A stretch of DNA of 64,000 nucleotides from Combretum micranthum (Eukaryota > Streptophyta > Magnoliopsida > Myrtales > Combretaceae), in assembly GCA_024138025.1 (NCBI GenBank), contig JAMXBD010004310.1, positions 1 to 64,000 on the forward strand, read 5' to 3'. Positions 22,305-33,847 of the stretch are shown here, in pieces. The notes under the pieces were generated by a model. It was not told where the DNA came from. It was given only the letters and a program-made list of their open reading frames with translations, and searched no databases. The position numbers and the translations under genes are program-made. The first letter of the stretch is position 1, and the number at the start of each line of letters is the position of its first letter.

Positions 22305-23119
22305 TGTAACTACATGACCGATTGCTCGTGTTCGAGCTAAAGGTTGGTAAAATCTCACTTCAAGAGTATTGAGTGGTCACTTGGAATTGAATGAAGATCG
22401 GAGCATTCAAGTATACCAAATCCAACCAGACTTTGAGTTCAATATGAATAAATTTGCATATTCTCAAGGGAAGCAATAGAATCCTTAACAAATCTATCGC
22501 AAGAGATTTACACCGGTTCAACACCACCTAAGCTTGATTCTACGCTGCCACCATTAAGGGAGACACTATCAACATTCGACCAGCTTAGAAGCATCATAGA
22601 TTCAGATTTCTTAAGGTCGACTTCTACACCGCTAGCCTTTGTCTTCTACGCCGCCGGTGTATCACACTAAATCACCAATGTATGACCAATGTTAAAAGCA
22701 TACATAATGCATATTTTCTAATGTCGACTTCTATACCGCTGGCATACAAGATGCAATTGCTAACGTTTTTTGCAAAGCCATCATTTTTATTTTATCTCTT
22801 GGTTTTCCTTAGCTTTAGTTTATAAGGAATTTTGTTCATATGAAACAATGAGATTTTGGCACTTTGACATATCAAGTTTGAGTCTTTTTTCTCAAATCTT
22901 ATACTCTTATCAATCCTTAGATTGTGGCGAATGACAACTTGGTGTTGTTGTGTAATATCAACGACATTGGCTAGGACTATTCTTTTGCTGGTGCATTATA
23001 TCCAATAAGAGTCTAGGGATTATTTTATATTTGTTCCTTGATTTTGAAATTGAATAGTGATTGTGGATCCATGTTCTTGAGATCAATTTGCTTGTAAATT
23101 CCATATCATAGGCATATCA
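22305..23119 (+). repeat. 5' LTR of element G
   Basis: The right end (CATATCA at 23119) is fixed by the primer site 6 bp downstream. The left end (TGTAACTACATG at 22305) is inferred from where the ORF of B stops; the possible TSD GCCGT (22300-22304) cannot be checked. A GCCGCCGG/CACCGCTAG cluster lies at 22510-22755, upstream of a TATA-like TTTATAAGG near 22820. Confidence 0.55.
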
Positions 23120-23125
23120 TTTTTT

Positions 23126-23138
23126 TGGTATCAGTGCC
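23126..23138 (+). promoter_or_regulatory. Primer-binding site of element G
   Basis: TGGTATCAGTGCC, one mismatch from the initiator-Met type TGGTATCAGAGC over 12 bases. Confidence 0.8.
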
Positions 23139-23201
23139 TTGGTTTTTGAATTAGGGTTTCCATATTGTTTTGTTGTTGTAGGTTAAAGAAGACGAATAGC
23201 C

Positions 23202-24420
23202 ATGTCGAATGACAGTGTGAATGCTAAACGTGGACATGAAAGCAATAGCCAGGTTGGTGGAAATCAAGAACATCGTGCTGCAGGTGGTAGGAGATCGTTG
23301 GAAGAACAATTGCAAGATCTGACCACCATTGTTACCAACATGGCAACACATATGAATCAGATGGCTTTGAATCAACATATGGTGAATAATCCCCAAACAC
23401 TACCGCCGGTGAATAATCCTTAGGCGGTACCTCTAAGTGTTGTTCATAATGTTAGTAGAGAAGGAGTAGAAGGAGAGATTTGAGGCAGGCGGTATGGAGG
23501 CCATGATTATGCTTACCATAAAGGAAGAGGAGATAATTTTGATGAAGAATATAATATTAATGGTGAGCTCTGACCACCTAGAGGCTTAGAGTATGTGAAG
23601 ATGCAGATGCCATCCTTTACTGGTGGAGGATCTGTTAATGATTATCTTCATTTTGAGGATAAGGTTGAAGGATTATTTGAATGTTATGAGATTAATGACT
23701 ACACTTGGGTTTGATTAGCTGCTATAGAATTTACAGGATATGATGCTTTATGGTGGAAAAACTACTGCCAATCAAAGGAGGAATGGATAGGCAGAGATTC
23801 GCACATGACAGGAGATGAAGTGAGTCTTGAGACGTCGATTTATTCTAGAACATTATATACATGAGTTATTCATGCATTTGCAGATATTGAGGCAGCGTGG
23901 TAAAACTATTGATAAGTATATATCGAAGTTTGAGACCTTGATGATCCATTGTAGAGTTACTAAGCCTCTTGGGTAGACATTAGCCAGGTTTGTCTCAGGT
24001 TTGAAATATGAGATTGCTTGCATTTTTGAATTACAACGATATAGTACTTTTGAAGAAGCCATTCAATTAGCTATGAAAGTAGAGAGATAAAGATGCTCCA
24101 ATCCTTATAGAGCGGCATCCAATAGGTATGGTTCTTCAAACAGATCTTATAATTCAGATGGTGGATATGTAGAGAAAGGAGGTTCTGGCAAAGTTGTTGA
24201 GAATAATGTATCTATTATGGATATAAAGGTGGAGAAAGGTTTTATTGATAAGCGGAAAGGAGTTTATAATGCTGAAAATAAGGAGTTTGGTGGATCATCA
24301 GATGGGAAGTCCTACCAGATTAAATGTTTAAAATGTCTAGGTTATGGACATATGGTAGCTCAGTATCTTAACCGAAGGGTGATGACTACTATGGAGATGG
24401 AGAGTGAAGATGAGGAAAAG
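23202..24420 (+). pseudogene. Decayed gag of element G
   Basis: The ATG at 23202 opens MSNDSVNAKRG followed by a coiled-coil-like stretch (SLEEQLQDLTTIVTNMATHM). After a stop at 23421 the reading goes on with the retrotransposon gag core: MPSFTGGGSVNDYLHFEDKV and LAAIEFTGYDALWWKNY around 23600-23770. Near the C-terminus, around 24310-24380, there is one zinc knuckle, CLKCLGYGHMVAQY, whose last Cys is replaced by Tyr, so the CCHC site is broken. Multiple stops make it non-functional. In an active element this protein forms the virus-like particle and binds the RNA. Confidence 0.8.
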
Positions 24421-24423
24421 TAG

Positions 24424-25056
24424 GTGAGATGGAAGACTTTTCGGCTGTATTGGATGAGCATTATGGGGATGCTGATGCCGACGAACATGGAGATAAAGGG
24501 GATGACCATTACTTGTCCATCAATGTATTGCGAAGTGTTGTGGTTACACTTGCTTCCATTGAGGAGGAGCAACTTATGTGCTCTCACTATAGATAGAGGG
24601 AGCTGTACTAATGTAATAGCTGCATCTTTGGTTAACAAATTGAAATTGGCTATGACTCCACATCCTAAGCCATATAAGCTACATTGGCTAAGTGAGCAAG
24701 GCAGTTTGCATGTGACTCAACGAGTGACAGTACCATTCAGTATTGGAGAGAAGTATCAAGATGAGGTCGTTTGTGATATTTTGCCTATGTGAGTATCACA
24801 CATATTGTTGGGAAGACCTTGGTTGTTTGATAGGAGCACTATACATGATGGCTTTAGGAGTACATATCTATTTCACAAGGATGGAAGGAAGATTGTTCTA
24901 AATCCAATGACACAGCTGAGGTACAAAAAGTGCAGAGGCAGATTAATCCTACTAACAAAAATAAGACTTTATTTATGGGGCAAAAGGAGATTGAGTAGGC
25001 TATTCAGAGGAGAAACCATTGTATTTGCTATAGATAAGATATATGTTGGAGGTTGA
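24424..25056 (+). pseudogene. Decayed aspartic protease of element G
   Basis: Two open stretches (24424-24792, 24805-25056) separated by one stop. The core is LTIDRGSCTNV, where the usual active-site D-G-G has become D-R-G, then PYKLHWLSEQG, VTQRVTVPFSIGEKYQ and VVCDILPM. After the stop come VSHILLGRPWLFDRST and HDGFRSTYLF. Same subfamily as the protease of element C (16890-17333). The Gly-to-Arg change alone should abolish activity. Confidence 0.82.
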
Positions 25057-25079
25057 TGGGTAGGAACAGGTTTCCATTG

Positions 25080-25960
25080 CTATGAAACGATTATTGGAGG
25101 AGTTTATTGATATCTTTCCTGAAGAATTATCTAAGGAATTGCCACCATTAAGGGATATTGAGCATGCCACTGATTTGCAACCTGGAGTAGTTCTACTAAA
25201 TAGACCTACTTATCGCATGAATCCTGAAGAGGCTAAGGAGCTAAAGTGAAAGGTGGATGAATTAGTAGCGGGTTTGTTAGAGCAAGCACTAGTCCTTATG
25301 CTGTTCCTACACTCTTAGTACCTAAAAAAGATGGTACATGGTGTATGTATATTAACAACCGTGCTATTAACAAGATCACCATCAAATACAAGTATCCTAT
25401 TCCCAGACTTGATGACATGCTGGATGAACTGAATGAAGCCTAGATTTTCTCTAAAGTTGATCTTAAGAGTGATATGCCATGGGTTATATGAATGGATAGT
25501 TATGCCATTTAGCTTAACCAATGCACCTAGTACCTTCATGTGGCTTATGAATCATGTTTTAAAGGACTTCTTAAGCAAGTGCGTTGTTGTTTATTTTGAT
25601 GATATATTGATATACAATCGAGATTTAGATAGTCATGTTAATCATTTGTGAGCTATATTTTCTATGTTATGAGATCATAAACTATATGGTAATCTCAAAA
25701 AGTGTTTATTTTGTCAAACTAAGGTGATATTTTTGGGATTGGTTGTGTCTGGTGCTGGTGTTAAAGTGGATAAAGAGAAGATCATGGCTATGGTGGATTG
25801 GCCTACACCATAATCAGCAATTGATCTGAGGAGCTTCCATGGCTTAGCTTCTTTTTATAGGAGGTTTGTTAAGAACTTCAATAGCATTGTCATTCCTTTG
25901 ACTAAATTGATGAAGAAGAATGTCTCCTTTGTGTCAGGTGAACAAACTTAGAAAAGCTTT
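25080..25960 (+). pseudogene. Decayed reverse transcriptase of element G
   Basis: Starts with the linker FIDIFPEELSKELPPLRDIEH-type text and NRPTYRMNPEEAKEL (25100-25250). The fingers/palm follow with shifts: VPKKDGT-type and [13 protein letters not shown] blocks in shifting frames at 25320-25390. The open stretch 25433-25651 carries [20 protein letters not shown] and an intact catalytic YFDDIL (codons at about 25592-25609). Then KKCLFCQTKVIFLG, VDKEKIMAMVDWP and FHGLASFYRRFVKNF (to about 25890), the RT-to-RNase H connection. Stops at several places. Confidence 0.85.
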
Positions 25961-26538
25961 GAGGAAATGAAAGCTTAGTTGACAAGTGCTCCAGTTTTAG
26001 CTCTTCTAGACTTTGAGAAAACATTTGAATTGGAATGTGATGCATCCGGGATCAGGATTGGAGTTATATTGATGCAAGATAGACATCCTATCGCCTACTT
26101 CAGTGAAAAGTTGAGTGGAGCTTTGCTAAATTACTCTATATATGATAAAGAGTTCTATTCCTTGTGCGAGCATTGATGACTTGGTAGACTATTTTCTTCC
26201 TAAGGAATTTATTATATACATTGACCATGAGTCTTTGAAGCATTTCAAAGGTCAGCAGCAATTGTCAAAACGCCAAGCGAAGTGGGTGGAATTCCTAGAA
26301 AGCTACACATATGTCATTAAGTACAAGAAGGGGAGCACTAATGTTGTAGCCGATGCGTTATCTCGCAGTACTTTCTCATTACATCTCTTCAATTCAAGTT
26401 GCTTGGGTTTGAGTTGATGAAGAAACAATATATGGATGATGAGCATTTAAAATCTGTTGTTGAATAATGCTCTGGTGGAGGAGTGGTTTATGGTTATTAT
26501 ATGGTGGATTGATTTCTATATAAAGGAGGAAAGCTATG
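25961..26538 (+). pseudogene. Decayed RNase H of element G
   Basis: Open stretches 25979-26176 and 26142-26417 overlap in different frames (a frameshift near 26150-26180). Visible blocks: [41 protein letters not shown] with the first catalytic Asp, [10 protein letters not shown] with the Glu, [11 protein letters not shown] with the next Asp, and [10 protein letters not shown] with the last Asp. Coding text then decays up to the target site of solo LTR H at 26539. Confidence 0.83.
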
Positions 26539-28736
26539 CATTCTGTAAAGACCCGACATGCTCAATTCTCAAATTAAGCACACCAAGTCCCCAACCACGT
26601 ATAACTCTTACGAATTATACGAAAGGTTGTCTTAAAAGAAGGTGTTTATGTTGAACATTGCTATTCGATTTTAGATTGCGAAATCATTCAATTAGATTCT
26701 AGCAACAACTGGATTTAGTAGCGGAAAAATAAACTTTAATAAAAACGTTTCTACATAAAAGCATTTCAAACTTCCACTATTAAAAGTGGAAAAACTTTCA
26801 CTTTGATAAATATTTACAAAAGCTTATTTACAAAAAAATATGGGCACTAACAAGCTCTTAAATGAAAATATAAATTTATAATTAAATCCAGTCTTTATAA
26901 AACAAAACAAAGAAGAAACAAAATACAAATATATCTCGATCCTATTACATTTCACTCATCTCCCAAATCTTCAAATTTGCTCGATGCCCGAGACAAACAT
27001 CATCATATCAACAACAACAACAATAACTCATCATCATCAACTTCATCAACATCATCTTATCAACAACAAAACCTGTAAAAAGAATAATAACAACAAGGTT
27101 GAGCCGAAGCCCAGTACACAGTAACACAATCACACACGGAGTGGCATGCGAGCTTAACTAAATGCAATGCATCAATCCATAAGTTATTATCTTTTCATTA
27201 AAATAAACAAATCAGTAATGGAGCACTCACACTCCGGAACAAGCCAATGGGAATCTAAGGGTCTTGAGTAACAGCAGCTGCTCAGGGGGTTGATATAGAT
27301 AGATCAAATATCTATATCTCCTATATCTAACCGATAAAGAATATTAATAGCATCATCTAGGGTTCACACTCCTTTATACACTCCACTTATCCCGGTCTAT
27401 AACATCAATTAGTTCAACGGTCCCATACCCGTGAACTAAAACATATTATTTCCTCCTGAGCCTAAGTAGAGAATATATCGATACAGTTAACCCTATTAGC
27501 TACCCACTTAGCCAATAAAAGAAACTACCATTGCCTCATGGTGAACCATTACATCATGGATTTGAGTCATTGCATCATGACAAAGGATTTGGCTAAGTGC
27601 CTAAACTACCGTGCCATTGCATCATGACAAGGTTGTCGCTCCCCGGTTCCGGATTCAACGACGTAAAACATAACCAACACTCATCAATTATTAAGCCGTC
27701 TTTAAGTTCTTAATCCATTTATGATGCCTATCCTATCAATCATCATGCAAGTTACTGCGTACCTTGAATATGAAATCCAAATAGAGTCTTAGAAGGAATT
27801 CCAGAAGATAAATCAGATATCAACTTCTGTTAAGGAAAGAGCTTGTATAAGAAACTAAACTAAACTAAACTAATCATCTACTTCATCAAAATCATATAAG
27901 AACTTAAGCTATTTATCCATTCATCTCAAACTCATTTTATTAAACCCTATTTGATCAGACATTAAATAGGAACCCCACTATGGCTGCGAAGATCGCCCCG
28001 CCAAAATATGGACAGTTCTCCTTTATCTGTCAAAGAATTTCATTTCTCTTTATTTATAGTGTTTTATTACAAAAGCATTAACAAAGAATCCATAAACCAA
28101 AAACATTCATTTTCCAAGTAAACACACATTTGAAACAACATATTCCCCATATTATTCAAATATCATCCTAATTCATTCATCTAAGCTAATTAATAGCTAT
28201 TAACCCATTTTAGCTTAACATTAGCCAAATTGATTAAAATTAGTCATTTGATCCATTTACTAGGCCAAAGTGATTAAACTATATCAATATAATTCATTTT
28301 AACTCATTTAAGTTCATTTAGCCAAGTTGAACCTAGAATTAACAACTAAGTTCATTTTTATAGCTAACTTCCATATTTAATCCAAATTATTAATTAAATC
28401 TACAAATCTACTAAACTCATTTTTAATTACATCAATTAATTCACATAACACATCAAATATCACTTATTTATCTCATTTTAGCTCAAAAAGATCAATTTCC
28501 TAAAGCAAACACAAATAAAACAAACAAAAACAAGTTTTTAACTTTGCTTGGAAAATATATCAGTTGGAAAGAAGTGAAATTTAAGCACTGATACTTTTAG
28601 AATTTGCAAGAACTCAAAACATTAAAGTGTTAGATCTCTTTTCAAGCTTTCCAACGCAACTTTAATCACTTAAATCGGAGTTTGTATGAAAAATTTATGA
28701 TTAAAATACGAAATAGTATTGCATCAAGAAAAATAC

Positions 28737-28980
28737 GAGTCACGACCGTGGTTTTTGGAAAGCTGTCATAAAATGGCTTTTGAGTTAAGAATCACGACCG
28801 TGATTTTTGAGTTTCAAAGTTTTTGACCAACCCGAGGCTACCAAGGGATGGGTCATGATCGTGATCCATCAAAACTTCCCAAAACAGAGCTTTTTCTCTC
28901 AAAATCACGCCCATGATTCATGAAATTTGTCCAACTCGAGCCTACCAAGGCTTGAATCACGCCCGTGATTCATGGTTTCC
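28737..28980. repeat. Five dyad-symmetric repeats in LTR H
   Basis: Five copies of a palindrome of the type TCACGACCGTGA / TCACGCCCGTGA near 28739, 28793, 28853, 28902 and 28955, plus longer partial repeats (CCGAGGCTACCAAGG, CTCGAGCCTACCAAGG). The position within the LTR corresponds to the GCCGGC cluster of D. Confidence 0.7.
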
Positions 28981-29442
28981 TCTGAGTTACAAATTTTCTT
29001 GTTTTTCAAACTTCATTTTATCAAACTTTTACGCATTCTACTTCAATCAAAACTTTATAAAAGCTATAGACTATCCATATCAAGTCTAAACAACACTTTT
29101 ATACTCATTTAACTACATCAAACAACTCCAACTACTTCAACAAAACTCAACTTCACTATTCATCATCTTCTTCATCACAACTCAACTCCCAACAACATTA
29201 ATCCAACATATACAAATGTAAACAGCACTTCCAATTCAATTTAACATCAAAGAAATATATATAAACTCATAAACTACAAACAAACAATATAAACCATATA
29301 CTTAGCTTTTGGAAGACATGAAACTTCTCTTCTTTCTTCCTGTTGGAGCTAGTTCTACTTGATTTCTTTTCTTCTATCTCATCTTCTAGTTTGATTCCTC
29401 ATTTTCTCTTCTTGAAATTAAACTCATGTATTGAATTTTGAG

Positions 29443-29490
29443 AGAAGAAAGAAGAAGAAGAAGAAGAAGAAGAAGAAGAAAAGAAAAGAA
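29443..29490. repeat. GAA microsatellite
   Basis: About ten consecutive AGA/GAA units inside LTR H. Confidence 0.85.
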
Positions 29491-30014
29491 GAGAAAGAAA
29501 ACGTAAATAGTCAAAAGAAAAGGAATGGCAGGAGGAGGAAAAAGTAAAAGGAGAGGATATGTTTATTTAGGATATTTTAGGATTTGGGTAAATGTTTAGA
29601 ACTATCAGATCAAATATCTATAGTTTCAAGAGTATTTAAAAGATAATTTTAGAACCGATAGGTTAGAAATTAAGGACTTAAAATAAGAACTTAATTTAGG
29701 AATTTAATTTGGATACAAAGATATTTAATTTGAGTTCGGGTTTAAGAACTGATATTTTAAGATAAGCAAACGAACTCAAATTTTACTAAGATTTAGGAAT
29801 TGGTGTTTAGGCTATGAATCAAGGATTTAGAAATTCTCTAAACACTTTGATGACATGTTTAGGGAATTTAGATTTCAAATCTCAAATTCATTTAATTAAT
29901 TACTAATCTAACTTTGTCAACTTGTCTATTTATATCCTATGATTAATTTAATTCATTCAAATCTATCTAAACCCAATTTCTAATATATGTGAAGGTTTGG
30001 GGTATTTCACATTC

Positions 30015-30277
30015 CTTCTAGATCTATTAGAGAGTTATTGGTTAGGAAGGCCCATGCTAGAGTGTTATCTGGACATTTTAGGGAGAATAGGACATTGGAG
30101 TTGTTAAAAGAACATTTCTATTGGAAGGGGATGTTAAAAAATGTTCATCGAGTCTTGCAGAGATGTAGGGTGTGTAAGATAGCAAAAAGGAAGAAAGAAA
30201 ATTGGGGTAAATATATGACATTGCCATTACTGACTCAACCATGGATTGATATCAGCGTGGACTAGGTCTTGGGTTTA
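30015..30277 (+). pseudogene. Integrase N-terminus of element G
   Basis: Open from 30038 to 30265: VRKAHARVLSGHFRENRTL, EHFYWKGMLKNVHRVL and RCRVCKIAKR give the HHCC zinc-binding domain, followed by TQPWIDISVD with the first catalytic Asp of the DDE core. A stop follows (TAG for the usual Phe codon after the Asp), then VLGLP, and the domain is broken by element I at 30283. Confidence 0.87.
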
Positions 30278-30282
30278 CCTAG

Positions 30283-31804
30283 TGATGGTTCATTTTCTCT
30301 CTAATTTAGAGCGACCGAGTTTTAAATTTATAAACCTATATTTCATTTTCCTAAACACGGTCAAATCCAGGCAAGTGCACCTATCGTTATGTAGTTTAGG
30401 ATAAAGTATAGGGTCGTCTCCCACAAGGAACATTCTCAAGCACTAGTACTACTCTAATTTTCCTATGATCTAGCAAAATAAATAAAGAGTCGATTAAATG
30501 AATGATTACTATTCTAAATTTAAAATTACACTATTATACTAAGAACACAATACAAATACAAATAGAACACAACAAGTACAATAAGATTTTCTCATTTCCT
30601 TAACATGAATTTATACATATTCTCTAATGATTACTACCTGCAAGAATCCATTGAGTATATGAATGTTCTTCTCAGAAGCATTCATTTCTAACAATTAGTG
30701 TGTCCATTGGAATCTCTTCCTAATTAACAGCCACTAGAAAGTTGCATTAAGATTTATTATTTCTGAATTCTTCAAACAAATGCAGAAAGTCTCACCGGGA
30801 TATCTCTATCACTATGAGCGACTCGCCTAGTAAATAAGATCTATTCTAAAGAACCATCTCTCGATGTATTCTAAAGAAATTTGGTCAAGAAGGTGTTGCG
30901 CCTTCACTACTTCTTGAGATAATTAATTCTATTTACTAGATCTAGTTAATTATTAGATGCAATAAACTTTAACGATCAAATTCAAGCTAAATCCATGAAT
31001 AAATCCCATTCTCTACCCATACAGAATGACAGAAAAATAGATAAAGAATGATATTAACATATTTAGAAAAGATGAGAAGAATGAGTAGAGAAAAATACAA
31101 AACTCCTTCATTGGATTTGGATGTAGATCTGGAGTCTTGTATACAACAATCGAACGACAAACATAATTACTAACAAACTCACCCTCTCCCTCCTATAAGG
31201 AGGGAGAGGTTTTATTACAATCTCAACACTCTCTCTTTTTTTTTTTTGTACAAGTCTTTTTGAATAAAAATTCTACATAATGATTATCCTCCTGTATTCT
31301 AATCTATACCTATATATAATTCTCTTGATCTGCTCCTCTTGAATGGATATGGTGTTGTTTTCATTCATCACATTGTTTGGTGAAGAGGTAACACTTGGAT
31401 GAATATATGTGTCTTGATCTCGAACCATTGCATCCATTGGTGAAAAGACACAACACTTAGATGAATGAGTGCATCTTTTCACATGAACCATTGCATCAAT
31501 TGGTGAAGAGACACAACACTTGGATAAATGAGTGCATCTTTTCTGCATGAACCATTGCATCCATTGGTGAAGAGACACAACACTTGGATGAATGAGTACA
31601 TTGTCTTGCACGGGAAATCTTCCTCAATTAATCAGTCTTTATGAAATTCTTCCAAAATCCCTTTAATTGTTTCCAATATGCTCTAATTTTACCTGAAATG
31701 AATATTTATCATACTTAAGTACCAATTCTACTATAAATTATCTCAATAAAGCTATAAATTGGACTTAATTAACCTTTAAGATCAAGGATAAATTACGACT
31801 ATCA
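30283..31804 (-). repeat. 3' LTR of element I
   Basis: Nearly identical to 33848-35380. On the - strand it starts TGATAGTCGTAATT and ends GAACCATCA. It contains the text TGTGGGAGACGACCC and AGGTGCACTTGCC near its end. Tandem 65-bp repeats lie at 31377-31611, that is in the first part (U3) of the LTR; the ORF at 31273-31611 is a translation of these repeats, not a gene. Confidence 0.92.
31377..31611. repeat. 65-bp tandem repeat in the 3' LTR of I
   Basis: About 3.5 copies of a 65-bp unit with words TTGGTGAAGAGACACAACAC and GAACCATTGCATCCA. Matched by the same array in the 5' LTR (34949-35180). Confidence 0.85.
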
Positions 31805-31820
31805 AATATCCCCACACTTA
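31805..31820 (-). promoter_or_regulatory. Polypurine tract of element I
   Basis: On the - strand TTAAGTGTGGGGATAT(T) directly before TGATAGTCG, preceded by GCTTGAGGACAAGCAAGG. Confidence 0.85.
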
Positions 31821-33823
31821 AGCCTTGCTTGTCCTCAAGCAAGAAGCTGATATAAACTTAGAAAATATAAAAATCATTTGGTGCTAAAATTGAAGACATT
31901 GAAAGTTAGTGACTATTAGCAAAGAATTCTCATGATTCTATCAACAAATTAAGATATCAAGGCTAATCCTAGTAGATCAATCTTTACCCTCACCAATTAA
32001 GTAAGCTTCCAAGAGAAAAGTGAACACATGATCATGTTAATAAGGGAAACTTAGTTGCTTATTATGCTTATGCACATGAACATTATTGACAATTTATATT
32101 TCCTTAATGAAAGCATGCACATCCATCTATCCCCTGAATTTCTCTCCTTTAAAGTTTACTTCTATTCTTTTTTTTTTTCTTTCAAGTGCAGCATTTTAAG
32201 AATCTCACAACCCATGTAGCGAACTTTCAGTCGATAATCCCAAGTTCGTCACTCAGGTTAACAGACGTTATTCCCTTAAAAAGGGCGTCCCTCGACTTAA
32301 TTGTTCGAGTTATAAGACTCACTGAACACTTTTTTTTTTCAACACTTTGATTGATAAGTGACATCCTTGGTCGATCGATCCCAGGCCAGACGACCTTAGG
32401 TGATCAGGTTTTAAAGGACCCCTTCGAACCTCAACCACTTTTCAATACCTCTCTATTTATTTATTTATTTTTATTTTTATTTTTTTTTCAAAGAAATAAA
32501 ACCACAAAGGAGAGAGCATCAAGTGATTGATTTCATTTGAACTTTTAACACTAAGGATTTTTTTTTTATGTCAATTACTTTTCTTTTTTTTTCATTATAT
32601 AAAAGCAACTAAACTCCCTACTCATAATCATATGCCACTCTAAACTTATATTCTTAGTTTAATTAGCAAGTAAGACATGTCCACTAAGAGTTAACCCTAT
32701 TATCTCAATTTATCATTAAGAAAATTCATGAAAAACATGCAAGTCACTAATTTCAACATTAATAAAACTCATTTACCAGCACCATATATATATATACATA
32801 TTTTCAATCAGCAACTTAAATTAGGGAATATTTGAATCAACAATTTAATCCAATTCATATCTACATATTTGATAGTCCTAATCATATTTATATATTCATT
32901 CAACAGACTTTAACATGCATATAATCATGATTCCTATCCCCACACCTATTGGAGACATTGTCCCCAATGTCTCAATTAATAATAAAATCAACAGGAAAGG
33001 AAATCATAACAAAAATTAAAGAACTTGACTTCCCTGGTAAATGAAGTTTGGATCTTGATCATAACTCTGTATTCCATTTAATTGATCATCATCAGGAACA
33101 ATCACATGGGTGCACATACAGCAGTGATCACTTCTGGAAATGAACTAGTACGCCTTAGGGTCTTGGTCACAGCCAAACAAAGAGTGGTGATGTAGCATAT
33201 GAGATTTCCCAATCAACCTCTGATCGTATTCAACATGATGACCACAACAAAACAAGTAACCATGTTCTAGTTGAACCATAGTCAGGATATTATTTGGTAA
33301 TATCTTCCATGCAAATTGAGGCTTTGAAGAAAAGAAACTTGGTGTTTGATGTCTCAGCAAATCCATCTTGGAAATTTCTCCTTTTTCCTTGGATTTTGTC
33401 TAACATGTAACCCACTCAAGAACCCTCTGTTATTCTGCAAACCATTTTTTTGTTGCACTTGTAAATTTCATGTGTGGAGACTTTTCCTACACTTCAACTT
33501 CTTAAATTCCCTACTTCATGAAATTGGCTTGACCCCCAACATTAATTCATAAAACAAGAATCCATTGCTCTTGATTAGTGTACCTGGAATCACCAAAACT
33601 CAACAAGATAGATCAATTCACATTAATGAATACAATAATTCAAACCAAAGGATACAAACAAACACATATTAAGATCTACATATCACACAAGAGAACATCT
33701 AAATTTTTCTACATACAAAACAATAATATACAACATAGTATGGAATGACACAATGATAACAATGGAACAATAACAAAATAGCTAGATACACAAGAATCTC
33801 AGATTTCCTAATGTTGAAGCCGT
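31821..33823 (-). other. Internal non-coding region of element I
   Basis: About 2 kb with no recognisable gag or pol in either strand. It contains T-rich runs (32168-32180, 32330-32339, 32455-32490) and an Athila/Tat-like word set near the polypurine end. Short ORFs (33145-33366 -, 33346-33552 +) show no family resemblance. Confidence 0.75.
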
Positions 33824-33841
33824 TCCCCGGCAACGGCGCCA
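33824..33841 (-). promoter_or_regulatory. Primer-binding site of element I
   Basis: On the - strand TGGCGCCGTTGCCGGGGA, 6 bases after the LTR end CATCA. This is the class used by many Tat/Athila and related gypsy elements of plants. Confidence 0.88.
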
Positions 33842-33847
33842 AAAACT

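Larger units (their letters stand above)
26544..30009 (-). mobile_element. Solo LTR H in element G
   Basis: Starts TGTAAAGACCCGACATGC and ends TTTGGGGTATTTCA. The perfect 5-bp TSD CATTC lies at 26539-26543 and 30010-30014. Joining the flanks brings the pol text up to the integrase N-terminus without extra bases. At 3466 bp, its internal landmarks resemble K and D in the same orientation, so it is read as - strand. It contains dyad repeats of the type AATCACGCCCGTGATT (28737-28980), a CATTGCATCATGACA minisatellite (27530-27640) and a GAA run (29443-29490). No primer site or internal region. Confidence 0.85.

Noticed and set aside
31273..31611. 112-codon ORF with internal repeats (also 34677-35030)
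   Set aside because: Reads through the 65-bp tandem repeats of the LTRs of element I. The repeat explains both, and the second copy differs in frame and ends.
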